NCBI RefSeq assembly: GCF_965638725.1
Contig: NC_134961.1
Span: 2,046,001-2,110,000 of the forward strand
DNA: 64,000 bases
Source: Aptenodytes patagonicus
Lineage: Eukaryota > Chordata > Aves > Sphenisciformes > Spheniscidae
Direction: 5' to 3'
This document shows, piece by piece, positions 36,815 to 48,735 of the stretch. Each line of letters starts with the position of its first letter. Position 1 is the first letter of the stretch. Both the position numbers and the translations under genes were made by a program. The notes beneath the pieces are model-generated. The model searched no databases and was not told the DNA's origin. It saw only the letters and a program-made list of their open reading frames with translations.

Positions 36815-37500
36815 CTTTGATCCAACTCGCCGCTCTCTTTGCAAGCGTTGTAACTCCTTCTTATTAAAGGCGCTCGGAACTGGGGAGGTCATATGGGGCC
36901 TTTCTGCTTGGGTTGCTCTCCTAATGACATGTCCGATTGCCTTCGCTGGGAATTTGCTCACACGAGTCTCTGACAATAGAAAGTTTGTGGCGGATTTTGG
37001 ACCGTTTCCCCGCGACCGTGTGGTGGATTGCAGAGGTCTGACTTTTCTTCTCACTGAAAAATGAAGCAATGTGTCGGGAACCAGCCTGGGCGGGCACAGA
37101 GCACAGATTAATTTTAATGTATTTACCTCTCCATCTTCGTATAACAATCAAGAAGAGCAATGGTTTTCTGCAGGCTTGGAGACATGATAAGTATTTGCAG
37201 TTGTGAAAAAGAAATACAAATGGAGGGGAAGGGTGAGATTTAGCAGTAAGACAATAATATCCATATTATCCATAATTTTTTTTCCTCTAAATCCTTCTTA
37301 ATGGAAGCGAAAACTAAACTGAGCTGCTGAATTGTTGGAGGAAGCTAGTTACTGAAATGCTTAATGGTGTTGACTAAGAATATACCTCCTCACACCAGAG
37401 AGTGCGTGTTTACAGTAATTTTGGCAATTAAATCAAGAGGTCACGTAATGAGGAACAGTTCACAGCAGTCAGAGCCTTTTTAGGCCCTTAGAAAAAAAAA
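36815..37500. promoter_or_regulatory. Large AT-rich island with SOX-type motifs, candidate enhancer
   Basis: About 690 bases of complex sequence, AT-rich in its right half, lie between strongly GC-rich flanks. SOX-type cores occur as ACAAT at 36973-36977, AACAAT at 37143-37148, ACAAT at 37251-37255 and ATTGTT at 37331-37336. Homeodomain-like words (ATTAATTTTAATG, GGCAATTAAATC) and GGTCACGTAATG are also present. It has no repeat structure and no credible open frame. Of all non-coding segments here this is the one I most expect to be conserved among birds and perhaps amniotes. The target gene is unknown; PRR35 is the nearest downstream gene. Confidence 0.45.
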
Positions 37501-37583
37501 AAAGGCAAGGAAATCAGGTCAGTAAGTCCCAAATGTGTATCGCAGTGGTGGCAAACCCTGGGACCAGGACGGGGAGAGGTTTC

Positions 37584-37639
37584 GGGCATCTGTCGGGTTC
37601 TGCCTGCACTTTTGGGCATCTGTCGGGTTCTGCCTGCAC
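37584..37639 (+). repeat. 30-base tandem duplication, two copies
   Basis: GGGCATCTGTCGGGTTCTGC and the next six bases TGCAC-type sequence are repeated with a period of 30 bases. A second small repeat of CGCTCACCCCG follows at about 37659-37681. Confidence 0.9.
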
Positions 37640-40029
37640 GGCTGCACGGGGTCACCCTGCGCTCACCCCGCGCTCACCCCGTCTCGTTCCCCAGCCTCCA
37701 CGGGGAGGATTTGGGTTCCCCTCTGTGAAAATCCGGGACAGGAGGTTGTGAATGTGTCACCCCCCATCCCCTTGGGTCTTCTCACCCTTTCCTGGAGGCC
37801 CCCAGGCATTTCAGAGCCCTGCCCGACCCAGAGACAGTTTGGGGGGGGACCCAGGTTTGAAGGGGGAAGGCAGAAAGTCACCCCCCTTCCTGCGCAGGCA
37901 CCTCGGGGACTGTCATAGCAGCTGCTCCCAACATCCCTAGCCCAGCACCCTCCGGTGCTGCCGACGCACGGTGCCAGGCAGCCCGGGACTCGCAGAAACG
38001 CGGCTGCATGGCTATTTCGCGTGGTCTCGCGGCACAGCACAGGTTAATGAGCTGCCTTCCCCGCTTTATGCACCAGCTAATAACATCCCGGCATGTAAAG
38101 TCCCGGTGGCTTTGCCTCAGGCCGTTACTACTCCTCCTGGTCATTCCTTGGCCAGTACCGACCTCGCTGGGTGATTTCGTGGCCAAGTGCTACCTGCCCG
38201 CTCGGGATCTCGGCCTCTGCCTTCAGCGACATCCCTCGGCTCCCGTCCCCACGCTGCAGCCCAAACACTGCCCACGGTGCGGGGCCAGGGGCTGAGCTGC
38301 TCTGCTCTTTTTTGGGGGGGAAGTAGCTGGAAACGCAGGGAGCAAGACCACCAGGCAGCATCACCCTGGGAGCCGCCTTGATCTGCATTAAAAAAAAAAC
38401 CCAGCCAAACACCCTTATCAAGAAACAGGCAGAAGGCAGAGAGGCGTCTGCTGCCTGCAGGTGAGCCCACAGCGTCCCAAATGTTCCTGCCCGAGACTAA
38501 ATGCATGTTTCGGGCGGGGGAAATCTGCCTGCAAAGCAGCTGCAAAGAGGAGTGCTGCCTGGCGTGCTCGGGGTCCCCGCTGGCCAGCCTCCTCCCAGGG
38601 CAGTGTCCCTCCTGCTTCCCTCCTCTCTGCCGGGAGCATCTTATCCCCCAGGAAAAATCAGAGTTTCTCTCCTGCAGACGTTGTGGGTCTCCCTGCCTGC
38701 TGGCCTGGAGTCAGGGCGATCCCATCCCTGCAAGAGGTCTTCTGGCTGATTCAGCTCCTGCACCTTCACTGGAGTCGATCCCAACCATCTCTCCTGCTCT
38801 GCAATTTCCCTCGCTGTTCGCAAGCTCTCCCAACCAGCAGCAAACCATTTCCCCTTTTTGTTTTTTATTTCGCAGCTGGAGTTGCTTGTGCTTACCTAAG
38901 GATGGGGAGGGAGAAGCAGGGGAGGTTCCTAATTGGGACCATTTTGAAATGGGTTTTACAACGAGCTGGATTTCATAGATGTGGTCTCCAGAGCGCACCG
39001 GTGCTGCAGTCTGCACTGCACGCACTGCTGCCGGATTGGCGCATCAACCCCCCCACCAGTTTAGTTTATCAGCTTTTACCTTAAATATACCCAGTCCTTT
39101 GCGGGGGGCAGTTCCTTGGTGGCTGGTTAGACCTTGTCACAATTTAAACATTTCCCTCGCTGGCTGCATCCTAAAATCGCTGGCTGGAGCCAGTGTCGGG
39201 AGCTGGCAGGAGGGAGCAGGGACAAGCCTGCGTACTCCCAGGTGTGAAATGGGGACGGCTGCCAGCTCCTGCCGTGGGATCCCGCCTGGCTCTGCAAACC
39301 CACATGGGCTAGGGACACAAAGAGGGACATGGCGCTGTTTCGGGTGCACGGTTTAGCACTGCCGGTGTTTGCCCTGGGAGTAGAAAAATTAATGCCGTTG
39401 CAGCAGCATCCTGTGCCGCTGCAGTGTGGGAGCAGCATTGCAACAGCCCCCCTTTTCTAGGGGTGGTTGAAATCACTGACCCATCTTGGCCGTGTTTTGG
39501 CTAAAAAGAGATCTGTCCTCTAGCTTAGGGGAGGGGGGATCTTTTGGGGATTGCCCTGGGCAAGCCAGGATCCCAGCCAAGCAGAAGGAGGGGTGTACTC
39601 TTTCTGTGCCAAGGTCTGTCCCCCGCGACCTGCGGTCCGCTCTCCTGCCCTGCCCTGCCTTCCCCTGCCCACCCCTGCCCTCCTGGGCTGGCAGGAGGGT
39701 CCAGCAAGAGGGAGGGAGTGAATGAGTGTCTCTGCTAGCGGGTTCATGTCCCAAGGATGCACTGAGGAAGGCTGCATGGGGCGATCCCAAATGAGGGCTG
39801 CCACCAGCAGGGCTCTGCTTGGGAAGCCCCCGTGGACGCTGACCCATCTCAGAAAGTCCCAGGAGGGTGAGCTGTGGGACAGCCAAGCAATCCCCCAAGC
39901 ACTGCTTGCTCCATCCCACGCTCTGCTGAGATGCGCAGAGGTCCCTACAGGGACGAGATGGCCCCTGGCTCGACGTGCCCCGCGGCACGGGTGGCCCAGA
40001 CCTGTCAGGGAGCGCCCAGGGTGGACCAG
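37640..40029. other. Intergenic stretch, no gene seen
   Basis: GC-rich and free of recognisable genes or RNAs. A pyrimidine-rich acceptor-like site at about 38850-38876 has no convincing donor partner. Open frames on both strands are low-complexity products of GC-rich DNA. Confidence 0.55.
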
Positions 40030-40545
40030 CCTCATCTCGGGCTCTGGGAATGCTGTGAAGCAAATCCTCCTCAAAGTCCTTTCCAGCCTCATGAATGACG
40101 AGAAGGTGCCAGGGTGAATTTACCAGGGGCAAAGCGTGCCGGAGCAGCATGACTGCCTTCTGCGAGGAGTCGACTGGCTGCCTGGATAAGGGGAGAGAAA
40201 GGGGTGTTGTTTATGTGACCTTAGCAGGGCCCCTGACATGGTCTCCTCCAGTATCCTCATGGCCGAATTGGAGACATAAGGACAAGGTGGGTCAAAAAAC
40301 TGGTTGGACTGCCAGGCTCAATGGGTTGTGCTGAGCAATGCAAAGTGCAGCTCCTGGCTTGGAGACATGGGCTGGAAGTGGCCTGCCAGAGCTCAGCGAA
40401 GGGAAATGCAAAGTCCCGCGTCTGGGATGGAGAAACCCCGTGAAGCAGGACACATCGGAGGCCAACTGGCTAAAAGGCAGCTTTGCAGGAAAGGAGCCAC
40501 ATCCATCACACGAGCAGAGCCAGAACATTGTCTGCCGGGAGCTGG
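40030..40545 (+). mobile_element. CR1 LINE fragment from the reverse-transcriptase ORF
   Basis: The block follows the nucleotide pattern of CR1 ORF2: a GAATTTACCAGGGGCAAAG stretch at about 40117, ACTGCCTTCTGCGAGGAG at about 40152, then a decayed version of the part that encodes the RT segment with the first catalytic-type aspartate (about 40200-40260). The text then jumps at about 40357 to the later GGGAAATGCAAAGTCC region and GGCAGCTTTGCAGGAAAGG, so roughly 250 bases of the usual element are missing inside. Frame shifts and stops run through it. It is a dead, 5'- and 3'-truncated copy in plus orientation; boundaries are approximate. Confidence 0.8.
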
Positions 40546-43500
40546 ACCAAGAGAGGAGAGGGTGGGAAAGACCCTGAAGAAAGCAGGAAGTGTTGAATGG
40601 GGACGTGAAGATATGGATGGGGAAAGTTGAGGGAAGTGCTTGTGATGTCCATGCGAGCAGATCCTCTCCTGTAGCAAAGGCAACGAGGTCAGTGAGGATA
40701 CAGCAATGGACACATACAAGAGCAGAAGAGGGTTGGACTGCAAGGGAGGAGGTGGGCAGGCAGAGGAAGAGTGAAGGCTCTCTACCCCCGTCCTCAAAGG
40801 AGATTGGGTGGATTAGAACTGGAATAAGGTGAATTTTCTGGCTGCAAGATGGAGACCGATTCGGTGGAGCAGGACACCTGAGCAGCTAGTACAAGCACAG
40901 CGGGTACGTCATGGGAGAGAGCTCAGGATGTGAGAAAGGTTATATCAAGACAGGAACCCTTGGCCACCTTTGGGGTGTCTTAGGAGACACAACAAGAGCT
41001 GGGCTCTGCTAGGCCAGCAAAAGCAAAGTGGAGAGGAGATCTCCTTCCTTTCTTATCATTGCCATCCCCAGCGCATTTAAGGAGCGTGAACTGTCCAAGG
41101 ATAAATGGAAAGTGAAAAGGAAGAGAACGTTTCTAAGTATTGGTGCTGAGGAACAGAAGTTTCGGAAACCCATGGAGCCTTCTGAGGGGACAAGGGGTGA
41201 CGAAATGCACCTCGTTGTGCGACAGAGCTCATTGCTTTGCAGGGGAGGTGGCAGGGTGCATCATGTCTGTACCCAGCCTGGGGACCCGTGCTTGCAATGG
41301 GGCAGAAGAGATGATCTAATGACTATGTCCACACTGAGGACCGTCACATGGCTTGGTCTGTGGTGGGAGAAAGAGGTGGATTTTGGGAATCGGTGCAGAG
41401 CTGAGCCCCGCATTGCCCTGCTCGGACTGGTGCCTGTGTGCCACAGCACGTGGGAGGGGACAGGCCCAGGTGACCAGGAGGAAGGGGCTTCTGGAGATGA
41501 GCCACCATCTCCAAAGGTCTGCCAGGTGGAAGGCTGAGAGGGCATCTCCCAGGGCAGGTGGTCACAGGCAGTGGGATGCCACCCTGGGCTGTCAGACCAG
41601 CAAGAGAAGGAGAAACCTGTAAGTGGGGAAAGAAACTTCAGAGGTCATAGAAACTGGAAGAAGTTATGGAAATTTTTCATGTGCAGCGTATCATGTCCAG
41701 CATGAAGGTGACTACATCAAGCACCCTTCCAGCCCCTGGGAACAGGAAAGATAACACTCTGGACCTCCAGGAGCCCTGCACATCACAGGCGTGACACGGA
41801 CTTTACCACGTAGAGAGCTGGACTGTACCTTCCTATTCCAGCTGCATGCACTTCTTAAACCTCCCCCCCAGTTCTCTCCAGATGTTCGTCCTCTTCCCCT
41901 GCTCACCATGCCAGCCTTGGACACCACCTCCTCCAATACCTTTAGGTTCCAGCCACACTGCTGAGCCTCCTGGCTTGCACCCAGCTACCTTCCCCTCTAT
42001 TCAGCTGCACATTTTCATTTGGAGACTGATGTTGTCTTCACAGATTTGGAAGTCTGCTTGCCATTGAGCCACTGACTCCATGGCTGGGAGCCTGTGGTCT
42101 CCTGGGGCTCCATTAGCAGGTACAAGTGGAGGTGGAGGAAGATGTAGAAAACTCCTGTAGTGGGGCCCAGGTACAAGCTTGTGCGGGGGGTTGATATAAT
42201 GTGGAGAGACAGTCTTACATCTCCTCACCAGGATAGCCTCTTCCCCTGGAGGGCTTGCAGCAGGAAAGGCTGTGGGAGGAAAGCCTTTCACGGTGGAGGA
42301 CCCTCGCATCTCTGGAGAGTAGCCTGGAGGCTGTGACGGCCTGATCTCATCTCTCAAGGAGCCTGTGAGTTGTGTTGTGTGTGTCACAGGCAGAAGACAA
42401 TGACTCCAGCCCATTGTCACTTGGTGGAACGCTTGCCACCACACATGCTTTTCATAGGATGCTGGGGTTGCCCCAGGGAGTCTTCAGGCTAACTGAGATT
42501 CAGGGACAGACAGCTGCTTTTTGGTGATGGAGGCTAGAGGCAGAGGTGCTCAGGAGAGGGCAGAGACATAGAAATGCTTCTTGAACAAGTGCACAGATAG
42601 GAGAAGATTTTGACCCCAAATTAGGGAAGACTTGTGTGCGTGAAGGCGCTGTGGCTCCAGCACACAGCGGGGAGTAAGTTCATCATCTGGCCTGAAGGGC
42701 ACTCCAAGGCTGGGCAGGTGATCCCAGACAGCCCGCACTTCGAAAGGCAGCAGTGCTCACAAAGACGGAGCCACCTCATGTCGGGGCTGGTGTTTGGGAA
42801 GGGCTACAGACTGGCTTTGGGTCTGCAGGTGGCCCTCACCAAAAGCTGCCTGTGAAGGGAATGTGAGCTTTCCCAACCAGAAACTCCAGATCCCTCCAAA
42901 TGCTGGAAAACTAAAGGTTGGGAACCCAAATGCTTTCTGATTTTTAGACCACGACTGTGACTTTGGCTTGCCCCCAGGATCTGAAGCACATGGTTTGGTG
43001 ACCCCACGCATGGAGACATGCAACTGTTGATGAAGAACCCTCTGGGTGGCGGAGCCACGCTGAGCTACGGCACATGGGTAACAGCCTCTGGGCCTCACAC
43101 GCAAAGGCGTGGTGGGTGGGCAGACGTGGAAGAATTGGCAATTTGGGGCAGATGGGAAATCCCAGGCCTTTCTGAAGACATTATGTGGCTCTGGGAAGAG
43201 AAGAGCTTTTGGTGCAACAGTTGAGACCAAGCCAGAGGAAGACACATCTCGAGGTGGGAATAGTTTCAAAGCTGCTGATGTAGGGGACCCCCAAAGGCGG
43301 AGGTAGCAGGATGCCCTCACACGGTCACTTTACAAGAGCAGTTTTCAGCACGCAGCCGCCGTTATGGGGTGAGGTTCGGGAGTTGCAGAGCTCCCAGGCC
43401 CCACCAGCCAGGCTTCCCTCCTCTTGCTGAGTGCCTGCTGCTTTGCCATGGCCAATTGCCCTCGTCCCAGCCTCTGATAAATGCTTAAAAGCTCAAATCA

Positions 43501-46500
43501 CACAACCCCAGGCTATGAAAACAAAAAGGGACCCGATATCCGCTAATAGCCAAGCAGCCCCTGCAGCAAAAGCATGTAGCGTAGGGAAAGTGGTTTGCAT
43601 TGATCGGTGGCTCCCCGCTGCCACCCGCTCCCCTCCCCACAATGCCTGTCTGGCTGCTCCAGCCTCTGCGCTGGTGAAAAAGGGATAAAACCCGATGGGA
43701 AGCACCAGAACGGGAGAGTCTGGGTGACGGCAGGAAAGGGATGGTTTGTGGGGTTAGTGTGAGATCCCATAGAAAAGCCACCCTGCCCCTGTTCCCCGCT
43801 GTACCATCTTGGCTAGCACGGTCATCAGGGCAGCGGGTTCCCTGGGATGGCCATTTCTCCCGACAAATAGCAATGCCGGGACCACACAGATTGGTGTGAT
43901 TCTGAGCCCCGGGAGCATAAGTGACCTGGACAGCCCAGAAGGAAGCAGCTGGGTGGATGTAGGTGCAGGGAAGAGTTGTCCCTGCAGTTGGTGCTGGGCA
44001 TGCAGGGGACTGCAAATGAATTCCTGTCTGTGCAGGCTAGGACCAGCTCATGAGAGACTGCGGGAGCCTGCAGCTGCAGGATGAGGTGCGAGGCAGGAGG
44101 TTCATCCCAGCATCACTGAGTGGAGAAGAACTTCAGTGCCTCTCTTGAGCCCCTTCCTCCATATGATGTTCTATGGCCATCTGGGAAAGGTTGAGGGCAG
44201 CCAATTTCCATGGGAGCGTTGTGGCTCCCTGGCAGCCTACAGGCAGTGTTGGAGGACTCAGAGAACAGCAGCAAAGAAGGGAGGACATCAGTTTGAAAGA
44301 TGGGGTCTTTGTCCCAGCTAGAAAAGCTCTTGAGGGTCTGCAAAAACAGGCATCAGGACAGGTCCACAGTGGCAGAGCTTCTCCAATGGACGCATGCGCT
44401 GCAGACCTGTCTTTGAACCAGACTGCTGCACTTCAGCAGAGTCTTTTTGTCTCTCCCTCCCCTGAGCGGTGGGCGTGGGTATGCCTACATACAGGTGGAG
44501 AGGGTTGTAGTGTGGGTTTGTATTGATAGAGGAAACCTGCCAGCCCCAGCCCCTGCCTGCAAATGGCTGCCGCAGACCGGGAGGAGGCTCAGGGAAGGGG
44601 AAGAGGTCTGGCAGGGTTTGGCCCTGTGTCTGGCTTCAGCCTGGAAAGGAGATGGTGAAGCAGGGATGTGATGGTGAACCATGTGGCTGGAGGGTGGACA
44701 GGGACTGTGGTCACTGCCTCCTCTAGCCAAAAAGTTGGGGGACATCAAAAGAACTTGTGGGGACCAACAGGCTCGGGAAGCTGAAGGATGAAGCTCTGTA
44801 CAGTGTGCTGAGAACTCCCCGCTGCAGGACGCTTTGGGGGCTGAACATTTCCACGGCTTCAAGAGAAGCCCGCACAGATTCACGGCAGGGCAAGTCACTG
44901 CCGTGTGCTGCACGCAGAGGCACCCGGTCTGCTGTAGGACTGAGCTGTGATGGCTGAGGGTTTAGGAGAATTGGAGCAGTACCATAGATGGCTGCCCCAC
45001 ATCCTGGGCATCTGCTTTTGATTGTTATTAGAGACACAAGCTAGACGGACCTTTGATGCGATGCAGTTCAGCTGCCTCGATGGTTGTATGCACTTCCCTG
45101 CATCTCTGTGTCTGGAGCTCAGGCTGAGACTGGGATTTTTTAAGTACTGGAGCACCAGGGAGTGCAGATCTCTTTTCTGGGCATCTCTTCCTTCTTCCTT
45201 CCCTTTGTCTTTCCCTCTCTTTCTTCTCCCCTTGCCACTCTGCTCCCTCCATCTGACCGTGCCCCCCCTCCCCTTGACGGTCCCGGGGAGGAGAGCAGAG
45301 ATGCTGCAATTCCCAGGCACAGGTGCACGGTCCCCGCCGCGCGCTGCCCCCAGGCACGGCCCCCACCGCCGCAGCTGACAGCCCACTGGAAATAATGTGT
45401 TGTGGCAGAGAGAGACTCAGCAGACCACGAAGATCTGCTGGTGCGGGAACTGCTCAGCAACCAGGAGCCGCAACGCCTGTCTCCCGGCTCCACAGGGCCT
45501 GATCCAGCTCTGGGGATGCCTCCGCTCTACCGGAGCCTGCCTGGCTCACACACGGGGCAATTTCCCACCCTCTCCCCTTCTTTTTCTTTGCTCTTTCCTA
45601 TTCTCCTCCCTTGCTGTTCCTCTCTGCAGCATTAGGGAGGTGGAAGCAGCCAAGCTGCCTGTCCCCTGCGCGGGATGGCTCCCTGCCGTCCCCCGCACCA
45701 CCAGGCAGAGGAGGGGAACGAACAGCTTTTGCAGCAGCATTGGAGGAGGAGGATCAGGTGTGCAGGAATGGAACAACCAGTTCCAGTCTCCCAGCAAAGA
45801 TTTAATCTGCCTCTGGCATATAAACAGCAAATGTTTGCTCAACTGACCTGCAAACAGGCGGCGTGCATCGCAGCGGGGCTGAGGCACCTGGCTCCCCACT
45901 CAGCCGCTCTTTGTTTCTTGCCCTCTAGCAGGTTGGGTGTATGGGGAGATGGGGCAGGGGATCAGGGCACAGCCACGTCCAGGATGCTCGGGGCACCTCA
46001 GGCTCGGTGGCTGGAGCCAGGGAGCGATGCTCAGAGGGACCCCATCCTGCACAGCTGCTGCTGCATCCCTTCTGCTCCCCTGAGCATCGCAGCGTGTGTG
46101 CAGAGCTCTCACAGCTCACAGGCGTGACGCACACAGAAAGTGTCTGAGGGCTCAAGGACAAGCATGTCCCTCCGGTCAGGCGGTCAGGCTGTCGCTCGCT
46201 GCGGTGAACCTGCAGGCAGGAGGCCCCGAGCTCTGCCTGCGCATCCCACTGCGATGGGAGAAATCAGCCTTGGCTGCTGCAGGTCAGGTCTGCACCCCTG
46301 GGGCTCCCCTCAAAATCCCAGGGGACATGGGTTCATTACAAGGGGACGTTTTTGCCTATTTTCTGCTAGACCAGATCTTAGCGGCAGGGTCAGCTTCCAG
46401 CTCAACCGACATGTGGGCATGCAGAGGACTGTCCCCAAACCCTGCCTGCAGCTCAGCCTGCTCCACAGGCTCCTGCGCCGCACTGGGGAAGCCACAGCAT

Positions 46501-48645
46501 GGCTTGTTCCCTGTCCCCATCGCAGGCAGGAGATACTCTCTGCTGTTTGACGACAAACCTCAGGAAGAAAGTGGAAAGGGTCCTACACAGGTAATTCCCT
46601 CTCCCGTCATGCAAATGCTCTCACCATGCTCCCAGAGGAGGGTGATGCCCCTTGGTGCCGGTGGTGAGGAGAGTGGGTAGCAGAGCACGGAGCATCCTCC
46701 AGTCCAGCACAGCCACCGCCTGGGCATGGGGCTGGTGGGACTGTCCGCGGGGCCACCGCTCCTGCAGGGCACGCGGTATTCCAGGCTGTGGCCAGAGCAG
46801 CGATGTGTACCCGGAGCGGGATGCTTGGGGGAGGAAGCACAGGGCCATGGGGCGAGCAGCCAGCCCCAAGGACGTGGGCTCACCGAGAGGAGCCATCTGC
46901 AGCAGCCATGCCACCCAGCCCTGGCAGGTGGGGAGCACTGTGGGGCCACACAGCAACCCGGCTCCCGGTGCTGCTGCCACGCCAGCCCCTTCTCTGCCCA
47001 TTCCACTCTGATCCCAGCTCTTCGGGCCTGCTGTGCCGGTCTCCCCCAGGAGCTGCAATGCTCCTCCCCAGCCCCACGGGGAAACCCCCCCAGGCCATGT
47101 GCAGAAGGATGAGGGCTACGGCTGGGCTGGGCACGCTCCAGTCCAGTGGGGAGCAACGCCCGTTGCGGGGGCTGTCAGCTCCTTGAGCCACCGCCTCGAC
47201 CTGCCCAAAGCCGCAGCGTGCCCCAGTGCGCAGAGACGCGCTCTTTCCCTTCCCATCCTGCAAAACGCGTCTCCTTCTCCCCAAAAGCCGGGGAGCAGAT
47301 TGTTTCCCCGAATGGCTCCAACTGCCACATCAGTGGCAATCTGGAGATGCCGCTGCCCCCTTCTCCTTCCCGGGCTGTGCAATCCCACACCAGCCTGGCT
47401 GCGGGGTCTCCCGGGGTATAGCTCTGCCCTGGGACCTGCCACGTGGGGGAAGGATTTGGCCCTTGAGAAATGAGCCCCACCCACGCAGAATGAGCCCTCA
47501 AATTCGCTGCCCTCCCCAGGAGAAATGCAGGTTTTTGTTCTAACGGGGAGGAAGCCGGCAAGTGCCTCCAGGGCAAAGCGGTGTCTGGAGGGGTGACGCA
47601 GACGTGTGCATTGGTGTCGGGTGCTCTGCGACTGCACGAGATCGCTGCTTGGCCATCTGTGGAGGAGCCCAGTTTCATGAGCGTGGAGCCTCTGCAGATC
47701 CGGCTCCTCTGGGAGGCGAGGAGCCGGGGTGCTGTGCTCCCCTGCCTGCTCCCGGGGCAGGCGGGGTGACGGGCTGTGGGACAGGCGTGACCCCGCCGTC
47801 CCCAGGGAGGCTGTGGTGGGAAGCACACAAAGGCCAGCCCTGTGTCGGGGGGCTGTGGGGGACATTCCCCAGACAGTTTGATCGCAGGGAAGACGCCTGG
47901 AAGTGGGGAGGTGTGTTTGGATTGGTTTTCCAGGCCGGATTACCCCTGTCCTGGCACAGGACAGGGTCAGCCCCGCGTAGGGGGGCAGGACCGCCTTTCC
48001 AGCAGCAACGCCAGGTTAAAGGCAGGCAGTCCGCCGCCTCTCCCCGTCCAGTCTGTCCATCCGACTGTCCTCTTTGCACCACGACTACACATTCACGTGC
48101 AGGGTTGTATCTGCATTTAGCCCAGCTCTGCACCAGCTTTGGTGCATGAGCTTTGGAACACCTCGGTTGGCTCTGGCACTGCAGCACCCCAGGAGACGGC
48201 AAAGCCGCACGGGTCTGTGCCCAGCGCAGCACGCGGGGCTGTGGGCAGGTTTCTCCTCCGTTCCCTGCCCTCAGCAGGGGAATCATCCCTGGGCTGGCCT
48301 GGGGCTGCCCCAGGGAGGCTCCGGCTGGGCGGGCAGGTCACCTGGGAGCTTCAAAGTCAGCTCGAGGTGGTTTAGCTTCAACGCCTTTAACAGCGTTTGG
48401 TTTCCTTTTTCTCTGGGGTGATTTGACAGAAGAGGGTTAAAAATGGGGCCAGCATTTACGGGCACACCAATAGTGTTTGGGCAAAAATTCCATCACTGGC
48501 CTGGGTTTAAATCCTAAACACGGAAGCTCTAGACCGAGGTCCCAGCAGCTCCGCTCCCTGGGGCCAGGAGGTGCCCATGGAGCAGAGCCATCATCCCGGG
48601 GAGCCACAGGCACAGCTCACCAGCTCCATGCTGTCCTTCTTCCAG
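40546..48645. other. Region upstream of PRR35; first exon and promoter not located
   Basis: No independent gene was recognised. The PRR35 exon at 48646 begins with a splice acceptor, so at least one untranslated exon and the promoter must lie upstream, here or further left. One small exon-like segment is at 46526-46590. The stretch is mixed in composition, more balanced at 40.5-45.1 kb and GC-rich at 46.6-48.4 kb. A pyrimidine-rich patch lies at about 45175-45270. No RNA gene or transposon beyond the CR1 piece was seen. Confidence 0.5.
46526..46590 (+). other. Small exon-like segment upstream of PRR35
   Basis: TGTTCCCTGTCCCCATCGCAG (pyrimidine-rich, AG at 46524-46525) resembles an acceptor, and CTACACAG followed by GTAATT (GT at 46591) resembles a donor. 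The 65 bases between are open in one frame. It could be an untranslated PRR35 exon, but such pairs also arise by chance. Confidence 0.15.
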
Positions 48646-48735
48646 GGCACACAGTGGTTCCCGGAGAGGTGTGGGAAGATTCACGTGCTGTGCCCCTCCA
48701 TTCCCACAAGGAGCCGTCCCCAGGCACTTGCCACC
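48646..48735 (+). other. PRR35: PRR35 5' UTR part of the first coding exon
   Basis: CTGTCCTTCTTCCAG ends at 48645 and is a good 3' splice site, so an exon most likely starts at 48646. The 90 bases to the coding ATG are open in the coding frame but contain no ATG in that frame, so translation is expected to begin at 48736. The upstream exon that splices here is not identified. Confidence 0.6.

Noticed and set aside
48571-48735. N-terminal extension of PRR35 in the same open frame
   Set aside because: The in-frame start codons at 48571-48577 lie before the splice acceptor at 48645, so they are intronic; the ATG at 48736 has the best Kozak context and gives the expected N terminus.
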